Source: Nelumbo lutea
Taxonomy: Eukaryota; Streptophyta; Magnoliopsida; Proteales; Nelumbonaceae
Direction of reading: 5' to 3'
DNA: 64,000 nucleotides
Assembly (NCBI GenBank): GCA_022828595.1
Contig: JAKGHH010000005.1
Location: 27,292,193 to 27,356,192, forward strand
In this document: piece by piece, positions 43,570 to 53,433 of the stretch
Layout of the letters: every line of letters starts with the position of its first letter
How positions within the stretch are numbered: the first letter of the stretch is position 1
Translations under genes and position numbers: made by a program
Notes under the pieces: model-generated
Databases searched by the model: none
What the model saw: the letters and a program-made list of their open reading frames with translations, nothing else
Told to the model about the DNA's origin: nothing

Positions 43570-44632
43570 AAAGACACAAATCAAGCAAAACCTTTGCAAA
43601 AAAATTCAAATTAAACACAACTATGCTCAGTTCCCCATGTTAATCACAAGAGTCTCACTAATGCACTGCCCATGTTTTAATTAAGAGCTCACAAGTAAAC
43701 AAAATCCATGATAAATCACCAACTCACAATGTAAATTCAAAAAAAAATCGAGACATCAATATGAGTATATGAACACTTTATAAACACTTCATGATAAGCA
43801 CCTCAACTAGATTGTCAACAAATGAAATTACAAATGCAAATTCAAATGCCATGGATTTTACCAACTAAATAGCATAGAGTCACATGATATCATTAAGGTC
43901 AACTTTTTTTTTCGAACCTCCCCCACACTTAAGCTTTTCAACACACCACTTGGGGGGCATTTTATTCTTACCTAAGTTATTAATATGCCTTTTGACGCAA
44001 ATGCAAACGTGGGTAACAAATGCACCAGGTTACTCAACATATAATATACTTAGAATGCTTTGCATACTCTTATTCTCAGTAACCGTTTTACGCAAAAATC
44101 GACATTTGTGATGAAGATTCCCAGTTACTAAGCAACCAAAAACATTAGAGTAGACACATTTTAATTTAATTGACCTTAAATCATGTCTCATAATTTAAAT
44201 AATTAACTTCCATTACAGTTACAATGAATAGCATCCAAAGGAGTAAATGTAATTTCATTCATCAACTACCTTGCCAAACTACCCATTAATCTGCATCTCA
44301 GAAGTATCATATACACCAAATTGACTTCCTAAATTTATGCACTTTACATTACAACTTAGTAAATTAACCCTAAATTCTTTTAACTTGATACGTCCTAAAA
44401 ATAGCATGAGTACCATTCTTTCATTAACTCTCAAAAAGATAAATACTATTAATACCGAGCATAGTTCACACAATTTTTGCAAAAAATTTGCCTAGAATAG
44501 ATAAATTCAAAAGAAAAGACTACTGCAATTAATTAAACATCACACCTAATCCCCCCCCCCACACACTTATGCATGGCATTGTCCCTAATGACAAATAAAT
44601 AACAGAAATGGAAATTCCCTTGCATGGCTGTA
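43570..44632 (-). other. Athila-IV 3' non-coding region
   Basis: About 1 kb between integrase and polypurine tract. I looked for an env-like frame with a signal peptide or membrane segment and found none. It holds a lone G-tract (CTTAAGTGTGGGGGAGG, minus strand, 43917-43934) without a hairpin, and the hairpin/G-tract at 44549-44593. Confidence 0.6.
44549..44593 (-). other. Post-integrase hairpin and G-tract of Athila-IV
   Basis: The minus strand reads TGTCATT-AGGGAC-AATGCCA (six of seven pairs; the loop is identical to that of Athila-I), then TGCATAAGTGTG and a run of ten G. It lies about 40 bases after the integrase C-terminus. Confidence 0.6.
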
Positions 44633-46012
44633 TCAAACAAGCTCAATAAGGGACACTATCTCCCTTTCTCTAAACACTTCACCCTGAAAGTATGGCTTGC
44701 AATGGTGACCATTCACCTTAAAGCGCTCTCCTTTCAAGTTTTCCAATTCAAGAGCACCATGAGGAAATGTCTGAGTGACTGTGAATGGTCCACTCCATCT
44801 CGACTTCATCTTTCCTGGAAACAATTTCAAACGAGAGTTAAAAAACAAAACCAAATTACCTACCTAGAAGTCCTTCCAAACAATATGCGCATCATGCCAT
44901 CTCTTTGTCTTCTCCTTGTATAGCCTGGCATTCTCGTATGCCTACAGTCTAATCTCATCTAACTCATTAAGCTGTAACATTATGTTTTCACCTGCAGTCT
45001 TCATATCGAAGTTCAGTGCCTTAATTTCCCAAAAGGCCCAATGTTCCAACTCGACAGGAAGGTGAAAAGCCTTGCCATAAATCAACCTATAAGGGGACAT
45101 ACCAATAGGGGTTTTGTAAGCAATCCGATACGCCCATAAAGCATCATCAAGTTTTGCAGCCCAGTCTTTCCTTAACCCATTGACAATCTTCTCCAGAATC
45201 TTCTTAAGTTCTCTATTAGATACCTCGACTTGTCCACTAGTCTGGGGGTGATAGGGTGTATCAACCCTATGATAGACATTATATTTCTTGAGGAGAGAAT
45301 CAAACTATTTGTTGCAAAAGTGGGAACCCCCATCACTAATGATAGCTCTAGGGACTCCAAACCTTGAGAAAAGCTTCTTCAAGAACTTAATCACTACCCT
45401 AGCATCATTGGTGGGGGATGCAACCGCTTCAACCCACTTGGAGACATAATCCACTCCCACCAAAATGTAACGGTTCCCATGTGAGGATGGAAAAGGACCC
45501 ATGAAGTCAACTCCGCACACATCAAAAAGTCCGATCTCCTGAATAGAAGTCAATGGCATCTCATTTCTCTTGGAGATATTTCCTACTCGCTGGCAGTGAT
45601 AACATCTAGCAACAAACTCTCAAGAGTCCTGAAATAATGTAGGCAAAAAAAAACCACTCTCTAGAACCTTAGCAGTTGTCTTTATTGCACCAAAATGACC
45701 ACCATATGCTGAGTCATGGCAAAGAGTAAGAATGTCGAGCATCTCCTCCTCAGGCACACATCTAATGATATTATCACCACAAATCTTGTAAAGGTAAGGA
45801 TCCTCCCATAAGTAATGCTTAACTTCCGACAAAAACCATTTTTTATGTTGATAAGAAAAATCTGGTGGCACAATACCACAAACTAAATAATTCGCCAAAT
45901 TTGCAAACCAGGGTGCACTCAAATGTTGGATAGCTAGAAGGAGTTCATCTAGGAAGTTCTCATTGATCTCAGGGTCATCCTCTCTCTTCTCAACACCCTC
46001 CAACCTAGACAA
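44633..46012 (-). pseudogene. Athila-IV integrase
   Basis: The zinc module is complete: LCHDSAYGGHFG supplies the histidines and [10 protein letters not shown] the cysteines, with one TGA between them. The core has [10 protein letters not shown] and [16 protein letters not shown], then [15 protein letters not shown]. The Glu helix [18 protein letters not shown] follows an in-frame stop. The C-terminal part reads [15 protein letters not shown], then the region around [20 protein letters not shown]. It ends FPGKMKSRWSGPFTV and ALELENLKGERFKVNGH, an SH3-like tail. All three catalytic residues (D, D, E) are present. Few stops interrupt it. Confidence 0.9.
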
Positions 46013-46096
46013 ATGATCAGCTACTACATTCTCTGATCCTTTCTTATCTCCGATCTCAATATCAAATTCTTGAAGGAATAAAATCTAGTGAATGAG

Positions 46097-46500
46097 TCAT
46101 GGCTTTGCATCCTTCTTGGCAAAAAGGTACCTGAGAGCAGCATGGTTAGTATAAATTATTACCATAGAGCCGAGCAGATATGATCTGAATTTATCCACTA
46201 CAAACACCACTGCTAACATCTCCTTCTCAGTGGTTGTGTAATTGAGCTGGGCATCCGCCAGTGTTCTGCTTGCGTAGTACACAATATGCATCTTCTTATT
46301 CTTCCTTTGCCCTAGCACAGCTCCAATAGCCTGATCACTAGCACCACACATAATCTAAAAAGGCAAAGACCAGTCTAGTAGTGAGATGATTGGTGCAAAT
46401 ACTAAAGCTGATTTTAACCTGTGAAAAGGACATCTTTAATCAGCAAATTAGTAAGAGGTTTAGAAATAGATGAGAAATCCTTAATAAATCACCTATAAAA
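46097..46500 (-). pseudogene. Athila-IV RNase H
   Basis: The frame from 46351 reads MCGASDQAIGAVLGQRKNKK, then HIVYYASRTLADAQLNYTTT, EKEMLAVVFVVDKFRSYLLG and IYTNHAALRYLFAKKD. This is the RVT_RNaseH pattern (D..., E.E.LA, TDH). The usual third acidic residue is changed in YTNH (TDH expected). Upstream, between 46351 and 46530, the connection to RT is frameshifted. Confidence 0.85.
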
Positions 46501-46532
46501 GCCAGTATGGTCAAGAAAACCTCCTACTCCCT

Positions 46533-47485
46533 TTACCGATGTAGGAGGGGCAACTTTTCAATGATCTCTGTTTTAGCTCTATCAACATAGATACCTTTGT
46601 TGAAAATTTTGTGGCCCAAAACTATGCCTTCCTCCACCATAAAGTGGCACTTCTCCCAATTTAGAACAAGGTTAGTCTCCTCACATCTTTTAAGAACCAT
46701 GTCAAGGTTAGCCAAACACAGTTCAAATGAATCACCAGAAATAGAAATGTCATCCATGAATACCTCCATTATGTCTTCAATCATGTCAAAGAAGATGGCC
46801 ATCATACACCTCTGAAAGGTACTTGGTGCATTACACAACCAGAAAGGCATTCTCCTATTAGAAAAAGTGCCATACGGGCATGTAAAATTGGTCTTCTCTT
46901 AATCCTTTGGAAAAAAAAAATATGGTTATATCCGGAATAGCCATCCAGAAAGCAATAATAGGCATGACCTGCAATTCTTTCCAACATCCGGTCAATAAAA
47001 GGAAGAGGAAAATGATCCTTCCTTGTCACAACATTCAACTTACGGTAATCAATGCACACATGCCATCCATCAACTACCCGCATGGAAATAAACTCACCAT
47101 CTTCGTTTTTCACAATAGTCATACCACTTTTCTTGGGTACACACTGAACAGGACTGACCCAAGGACTATCAGAAATAGCATAGATAATACCTGCATCAAG
47201 AAGCTTGACAAGCTCTTTCTTCACTACTTCCTTCATGTGTGGGTTCAATCTTCTTTGCCTCTCAACTGTGGCATGAAATCCATCCTCCATGTGAATCTTG
47301 TGCATCACAAAAGAAGGGCTAATACCATTTATGTCAGAAATCTACCAACCTAAAGCCTTAATCCTATGCCTTACCACATTTAACACTTTTTGTTCCTGCT
47401 TATTCAACAGTTTGTTTGAGATAATAATAGGCAAGGTATTATCATCTCACAAGATTGCAGACCTCAAATGTGATGGTAAAAGTTT
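46533..47485 (-). pseudogene. Athila-IV reverse transcriptase
   Basis: The fingers and palm read HATVERQRRLNPHMKEVVKK, ELVKLLDAGIIYAISDSPW, VSPVQCVPKKSGMTIVKNED, VCIDYRKLNVVTRKDHFPLP and FIDRMLERIAGHAYYCFLDG. A shift near 46810 changes frame. Then come MPFWLCNAPSTFQRCMMAIF and the catalytic box EVFMDDISISG (F-M-D-D, an accepted form), followed by VLNWEKCHFMVEEGIVLGHK. The linker from the protease (47485-47310) is open apart from two stops. Confidence 0.9.
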
Positions 47486-48150
47486 CAAATCAAGCTTAAG
47501 TGGCTGTAAGGAGGAGTGGGGTTAGCACTTCTTACCAGTAATTCAGGTTTAGCAAAAGGTTCTATGTCACAAGCATTGCCATCCACTGCATCATCTTCAA
47601 AATCTTGTTCTACTTCACTAACTTGACATATTTCTTTCACACAGGAATCGATCACATCAATTCTCATACAAAGTTCTTCCTCCATCAGATGCTTCAGAGC
47701 CTTGGACATGTTAAACTCCACTTTGTCATCACCAATTCGAAGGGTCAGCTTTCCTTCATACACATCGACCAAAGCTTTCCCTATGTTTAGAAACGGTCTA
47801 CCAAGGATCAATGTGCAATCACGATCCTCCTCAAAATCGAGCACAACAAAGTCCACAGGAAATATAAACTTGTCCACTTTCACAAGTACATCCTCAACCA
47901 TGCCATGAGGTTTCTTGATGGAATGATCTGCCAGCTGCAAAGTCATCAAGGTAGGTTTCACTTCTCCCAGAACAAGTTTCCTGAAAATAGACAAAGGCAT
48001 CAAATTAATGCTAGTACCTAAATCACACAAACACTTAGGAAACTCAATGCTACCAACAACACATGGAATTGTAAAAAGTGCAGTTCAGTCTGCTGCTTCT
48101 TCAGTTGTTTGGTTTCCCCTTGTGTATAATAGCTGAAATGCTCATAGCAT
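47485..48150 (-). pseudogene. Athila-IV protease
   Basis: FTIPCVVGSIEFPKCLCDLG leads into TSINLMPLSIFRKL, so the active-site loop is DLGT. It continues LGEVKPTLMTLQLADHSIKK, PHGMVEDVLVKVDKFIFPVD, LILGRPFLNIGKALVDVYEG and VEFNMSKALKHL. One uninterrupted frame spans 47485-48030. Similarity to Athila ends at about 48150; gag is missing. Confidence 0.85.
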
Positions 48151-48259
48151 AGATCAGCTAGACTAGATTGCCAGGGTAGGTGGTCTCATTTTTCATACTT
48201 AGTAAAATTTGTAGTCTTTGTGGACACAACTCAAAACTTCTAAACTCTTCAAAGATAAT

Positions 48260-49480
48260 ATCTCCTTATGTTGTCAATGTTCAATGCATGACGTACCTGC
48301 CTCCCCTCCAACATTTCGAGCTCGAGTGTACCCTCACCGATATCCTTGAGAACTCTATAGGGGCCTTCCTAGTTCGGACCTATCTTTCCAAAGCCAGGCT
48401 CAGATACCATAACCTTCCTGAGTATTAGGTCACGAACTCGAAATTGGTGTCTCTTACCTCAGTCATTATAATACCGAGATACTCATTGCAAGTATGCTGC
48501 AGTCTGGATATAGGCTAAGTCATGGACTTCTTCCACCAGGTCGAGGTTAGTCTGTAGCTCGTCCTCATTAGCCTCCTCACCGTACGTCTTAGACTACAAC
48601 ATTAGCACCTCGATCTTGGTTGGGATGACAGGCTCCATCCTATACGTTAGGTTAAAAGGAGTCTAATCGGTTGCCATCTTGATTGTAGTTTGGTAGGCCC
48701 AAAGGACACTAGGCAGCTCATCCACCAACAAACCCTTAGCTCTAGAGAGTCGAGTTTTGAGTTTGCTGAGTATCGCCCTATTTCTCACTTCAGCCTGATC
48801 GTTTGCCCAAGGGTGAGCCACTACAATGAAATTTTACTGGATTTTCATCTTAGCACACCAATTCTGAAATTTTATGTCTTCGATCTGCTTTCCATTGTCT
48901 GATATTAGCACCTTGGGGAGTCTGAATCTGTAGACAGTGGTCTTCCAGAAAAATATTTTGCACATTCTGAGTTGTGATGGATAATAGCATTTTGGCTTCC
49001 ACACTTCGTAGAGTAGTTCACTGCAACCACTAAGAACCTCCTCTACCTGGTCATAGGTGGGAAGGGACTGAGGAAATCTATCCCTCATTGTGAGAATGGC
49101 CATGGGCTAGTGAGATACCTCAAGTCGTTGGTAGGCTGATGTCATATGATAGCGTGCTGCTAACAATTGTTGCACTTTCAAACTAATTTTAGTGCATCCG
49201 CCTTCATTGTGGGCCAGTAGTTGCCTTGTCATAGTGCTTTCTAGATGAGCACCCTGCCCCCCAGGTGTTTTCCGTAGAAGCCTTTGTAGATCCCATGTAG
49301 CACCTGGCTTGCTTTAGTTGGGCACAAGCAGTGAAGGTAGGGGGAGTGTGAACGACCTATGTTACAGTTGTTTGCAATGATTACATAGTGAGCTAATCGC
49401 TGCTCTACTCTCCAAGCTGCATTGCACTCTACAGGTAGGGTCCCGTGATGTAGATAGTCAATGAGTGGATCCATCTATCT
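48260..49480 (-). pseudogene. Gypsy-2 integrase
   Basis: Highly decayed. The start of the zinc module is around 49241-49474 (ending GIYKGFYGKHLGGRVL), followed by QGNYWPTMKADALKLV and KCNNC. The core at 48834-49103 has FRLPKVLISDNGKQ (catalytic Asp kept). The C-terminus at 48360-48260 reads EGPYRVLKDIGEGTLELEML, then ALNIDNIRRYYL and a stop, the usual end of Tat-group pol. Stops and shifts are frequent, especially between 48400 and 48830. Confidence 0.75.
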
Positions 49481-50200
49481 CGGCTTTGCATCCAAAAAAG
49501 GAGTGACCTCTTCTACTACCCTTTCTATGCTAGGTTGTGGCAAGCCTTCAATGTAGGTCGTTCCCTTCATAGTGTCCATTGCACTGACCAGCTTCAAGAG
49601 TACATCAGCTTCAGTGTTTTCAGACCTTGGCACTTGCTGGATGTACAAAGAGTGAAAGTTAGGCAGGAACTCTCTAGCCTTGGCCAGGTAGGCCAAAATA
49701 GCAGGCTCCTAGTCCTCATATTGCCTATTCACTTGGTTTACCACTACCTACAAGTGCGAGTTGTTGCACACCACGAGAAGTTTCATACCGACCTCCTTCG
49801 CCAGCAATAGCCTAACTATCAATGCCTCATACTCAGTTTCATTGTTCAATGCTCAAAACATGAACCAGAGAGAATACTCCATCTTCACCTCACCAGGTCC
49901 ATAGAATATTAGCCCAGCTCCGCTTCCGCGCTGGTTGGATGAGCTGTCCACATGGAGGATACAGGGCTCCCCGTCCCAAGTCAAATCGGGTGCTGCACTG
50001 GTTGATGCCTCCGAGGTGGTCATGGGCCAAGCAACTTTAGGGGCTGGCATGCTAAACGTGCACTCGGCAACGAAGTCAGCTAGGACTTGTGCCTTAATCA
50101 TTAGGCATGGCTCAAATCGAATGTCGTACTCACTAAGTTCGATTTCCCATTTTGTCAGTCAACCCAAGACCTTAGGCTTCTAGAGGACTTGCCTTAGGGA
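49480..50200 (-). pseudogene. Gypsy-2 RNase H (Tat-type second domain)
   Basis: IKAQVLADFVAECT leads to an Ala/Pro linker, then PCILHVDSSSNQRGSGAGLI (catalytic Asp in HVDSSS where YVDGSS is usual). Then come LNNETEYEALIVRLLLAKEV with the Glu and AKAREFLPNFHSLYIQQVPR with SENTEADVLLKLVS. This is the RVT_3 domain found after the normal RNase H in Tat elements. Confidence 0.8.
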
Positions 50201-51300
50201 TCAATTGATTAAGACCATGACAATATGGACTCAAAGTAAGGATGCAACTTACAGGCTACTAACACCAATGAAAAGGTTAGCTTCTTAATGTTCGGGTACC
50301 AGGTCTCTACAACATGTAAGACTTTGCTCATGTAGTAGACAGGTTGTTGCACGCTATCCACCTCACATATTAGGATCAAGTTGACTACCTCATCACTCGT
50401 AGAGAGGTAGAGTTTGAGCTTGTCCTAGGGTTCCAGCTTGGTTAACAAAGGTAGCGAACTTAGATACCTCTTGAACTCATCAAACGCGAGTTGGCACTAC
50501 TCGAAGTCTTGGTTCTTTTTTATGGCCTTGAAGAATGGAAGGCACCACCCAACCGACTTAGACATAAATTGGTTCAAGGTGGCAATCTGAGTTGTTACCC
50601 TCTGAACTTCTTTAATTGACTTAGGGGGTCTCATATCTAGGATGGCCTGGATTTTATCTGGGTTGGCTTCAATGCTATGTCAGTTCACTATGTACTTGAG
50701 GAACTTGCCTGACGTAACCCCGAAGATGGACTTGTTTGGTTGAGCTTCATGTTGTATTTCTTAAAATGTCAAAGATGCAATTAAGATCGGAAATTAAAGA
50801 ATTTGAAAACTAAGTTTTTCATAACCATATTATCAACATAATCCTCAATTTTATTTCGAATTAAAAAAAAAAAAACTTTGTTTACAAGGTGCAGGTAAGT
50901 CGCTCCAACATTTTTTAACCAAAGGGCATAACTTTATAATAGTACAAGCCCATTTCAGTTACAAGAGCATTTCTTTCTTCATCGGTCGGATCCATCTAGA
51001 TTTGGTTGTAGTTAGAGTATGCATCCATGAAAATCAACAGCTTGAACCTCAAGGTCACATCTACCAAGCAGTCAATCCTAGGGAGTGGGAAGTAGTCCTT
51101 TGGGCAGGCTTGGTTGAAGTTGGTGTAGTCAATGGACATGCACCACTAGCCATTGGCTTTCTTCACCAGCATTGGGTTGCAACCCAACTCGGGTATTCTC
51201 CACTACTCTTAGGCAAGGTTCCCCTTCCTTTGCTAGACTGGTTTGACTAAATGGTCAACATTTATTCGATGAGTTATGACAGAGGGGTCTATGTCGGGCA
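50200..51300 (-). pseudogene. Gypsy-2 reverse transcriptase and first RNase H
   Basis: NPMLVKKANG, WCMSIDYTNFNQACPKDYFP, LPRIDCLVDVT, LLIFMDAYSNYNQI and GLYYYKVMPFG give fingers and palm. The catalytic box near 50850 reads EDYVDNMVMK: YVDD has become YVDN. The thumb and connection follow: KYNMKLNQT, IEANPDKIQAILDMRPPKSI, KEVQRVTTQIATLNQFMS and KRYLSSLPLLTKLEP. An A12 run near 50868 and a frameshift lie between palm and thumb. Stops are common. Confidence 0.85.
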
Positions 51301-51348
51301 TTTTTGTTGTCGACCAAGCAAAAATGTCTACATGTTTAATTAAAATAC

Positions 51349-52034
51349 TTACCAACTCAGAGCATAGTGGTTCCCGAGGTGAGCTCCTATCTGCACCGTC
51401 TTCTCGGGGTTGGTATTCGAGACCGACACCAAGATGGTGTCATCCATGGGGTGAGCTATGCCATCCCTATTCTCCAAAGGCAGCTCCAAGTTGATGTCGA
51501 CAGCCTGGTTTCCTTTGCCCTTTAGTGCGGCCACATAGCACTTGCGAGACCTAAGCTTATCACCTCGCACCACTCCCACTCCATAGCCTATCGAAAACTT
51601 CATCAATAGATAGTAGGTCAACACTATCGTTCAGAGGGCGTACAAGATAGGTTGACCTAGAGTGGAATTGCAGGGCAAGGGCTTGCAATCACAAGAAAGT
51701 CATGGTCGAAGTGTACTGAGTTCGGTGTCGAACCTGCTATTGCTAGCACTCTCACCTAGCCTAGGGGCTACTCCACTTCTCCACTAAAGCCAGCCAGGGG
51801 GATGTAAGCCAACTACAGGTCCTTCCTCTCAAGCTTCATTCACTCGAATGCCTCCAAGAAGATAATATTAGCCGAACTTCTGGAGTTGAAAAGAATTGCT
51901 TTACCTAGAAATCGTTTATGACTAACTTGACTACAAGGGCGTCGTCATGTGGACACTGGATCCTACGAGTGTCATCCTTAGTGAAGTATACCACTTCCTC
52001 CATACGAGGGAGCTTCAGTGAATTCTTGTCCTAA
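51349..52034 (-). pseudogene. Gypsy-2 protease and linker
   Basis: The minus strand near 51960-51880 reads VVKLVINDF, a TAG, then ILFNSRSSANIIFLEAFE. The family has DSGSS at this place, so the catalytic Asp is now Asn and the Gly is Arg, both G-to-A changes. The linker continues LTYYLLMKFSIGYGVGVVRG and LRSRKCYVAALKGKGNQAVD. Beyond 52034 the rest lies at 62810 onward. Confidence 0.65.
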
Positions 52035-52039
52035 TGCTC
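52035..52039. repeat. Likely target-site duplication of LTR-C (left)
   Basis: TGCTC next to the LTR end; the partner at 62810-62814 is TGTTC, one base different. Confidence 0.55.
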
Positions 52040-53433
52040 TAAAGGGAAGGGATATTCATCATATGGATGGCCAAACCATGCAGGGTGGTTGGGTGAAATT
52101 TCAAAAATTTCTTTCTCCCTTTCGGGTATCCTAATCTCTGATTTAGAAAAATTGCATTTTCAAGGTTCGTTCTTAAAACAAACTAGACCAAATCTGAAAC
52201 CAAGAATAAGGGAGGGTTATACTTGATACAGAATCCATGCAAGTAGCTCTCAACGTAGGTGTTCATGCCCAAAGAGGTCACCAAATCCCACTTCCATTGA
52301 AGATAACATAGCTTAGGGTAAGGCAGGATCAGCAAAGCAATTCCTTAGCAAGAATTGCAATCCTTCAGCAAGGATCATGTAGGGGATGTGAGCACAACTT
52401 CATATCAGAATCAAGAACCTTTATTGATCAGTCCAAGAAAGGATATTGAACTGGGTAGGGCGGCAAGAGCAGAGAGAAGATTTGGGATTTTCAAAAAATG
52501 TTCAATAGAAGGATTTCTCCCTCTTTTTATAACTTCTCTGGATCAACTTCCTAATCCTATCAGGAAAGGGTTCTTTGATCCAAATCTTTATTTGGATATG
52601 AACTCTTAAGTGGATAAGACATATCTTATCCACTTGTTGATCTAGAAGCATATCTAATTTCAAATTTTCCATCTTTTAATTAACTAATTAACCCAGTTCG
52701 AATTGGGCTTTAGGCCCATTAAGTTATCAGGTTCACTTCCCCTTTAATTTGTTGGCTAGCTTGTCTCTCTTTGTATGGTGTGGGACCTTAACATTGATCT
52801 CCACAAAAACCATATGGGTTCAGCCTAGCATCTATTACAAAGCCTGGTTGAATTTACTACTGAAGACAGTGAACCCCTGAGCCCATCAGTATGGGCTCTT
52901 AGTAGGCCCAGTATTTACACTAAATGGTCCTTGGGTCCAACCACCTTATGAAAGCCTAAGGACTATGGACTTTAGTGAGATTAGTCCATCAGGTAAAAGC
53001 CCTAAATGGTCTTACACTTAACCTCTTAGCCCATGATGATCAAACACTGTCTGACAAGAGAGGACCTCTCTCTCAGTTGCAAAGTACAGCGTTGCACTCT
53101 TTACTCACATGGATCCCGAGAATTAAAACATTTCGCAAACATATTGTGAAACCATAATATACATGTATATCTCTATATAAATATATTTTGCAAGTTTGAA
53201 ATCAACTGCTGGCAGTTTAGGTTTACATCAGAGAGAGTGCATTCCTCGATCATTCACTTTGTCTGACAAAGGGGCTGATTCTGTCACTATGATCACCCAC
53301 TCAGGTGAATTCTCAAATTGCCCCAACATACCCAGGTTTTGACCCCTGCTAAGGATCTCACTGATTGGCATATCAAAGACAGCCCAATCCAACACCTAGT
53401 GTAGTACCATAATCGAGTCTAGGGGTTAGGTAT
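52040..53433 (-). repeat. LTR-C, inner part: solo copia LTR, minus strand
   Basis: It is the reverse complement of LTR-D and of the Copia-A/B LTRs, from the LTR end (TCCCTTTA, minus strand, at 52040) to a point near CCCTAACCCCTAGAC, where Copia-B begins. The missing first 361 bases lie at 62449-62809. It contains TATAAAAAGAG on the minus strand near 52520. No internal copia sequence accompanies it, so it is a solo LTR sitting in Gypsy-2. Confidence 0.85.
53429..53433 (+). repeat. Target-site duplication of Copia-B (left)
   Basis: GGTAT directly before TGTTAAACAG, repeated at 62444-62448. Confidence 0.85.

Larger units (their letters stand above)
41615..48170 (-). mobile_element. Athila-IV: Athila-like element with long pol, minus strand
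   Basis: Read right to left: protease (48150-47485), linker, RT (47308-46533), RNase H (46500-46097), integrase (46012-44633), non-coding tail with three G-tracts, and 3' LTR (43529 to about 41615). Gag, primer site and 5' LTR are missing; the element is cut at about 48150-48190, where the end of Gypsy-2 pol begins. The pol frames are the best kept in the window, with only occasional stops and shifts, so this was probably the last competent Athila-type pol here. Confidence 0.8.
48175..52034 (-). mobile_element. Gypsy-2, pol part: Tat-like Ty3/gypsy element, minus strand
   Basis: Read right to left from 52034: protease, RT, two-domain RNase H and integrase, ending near 48180. Its gag lies at 62810-64000, on the far side of LTR-C and Copia-B. 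Inserting those explains the break: TGCTC and TGTTC flank LTR-C. The 3' end runs into Athila-IV without an LTR. Confidence 0.8.

Noticed and set aside
43917..43934. A seventh hairpin/G-tract site
   Set aside because: The G-tract is present but no paired stem with a GGGA-type loop precedes it.
43570..44632. Possible env-like gene after Athila-IV integrase
   Set aside because: No frame longer than about 75 codons, no signal peptide and no membrane segment of note; several G-tracts instead.
50761..50930. Insertion within Gypsy-2 RT near the A12 run
   Set aside because: Reading through with one frameshift recovers the palm (YVDN) and thumb in order, so no extra element is needed.
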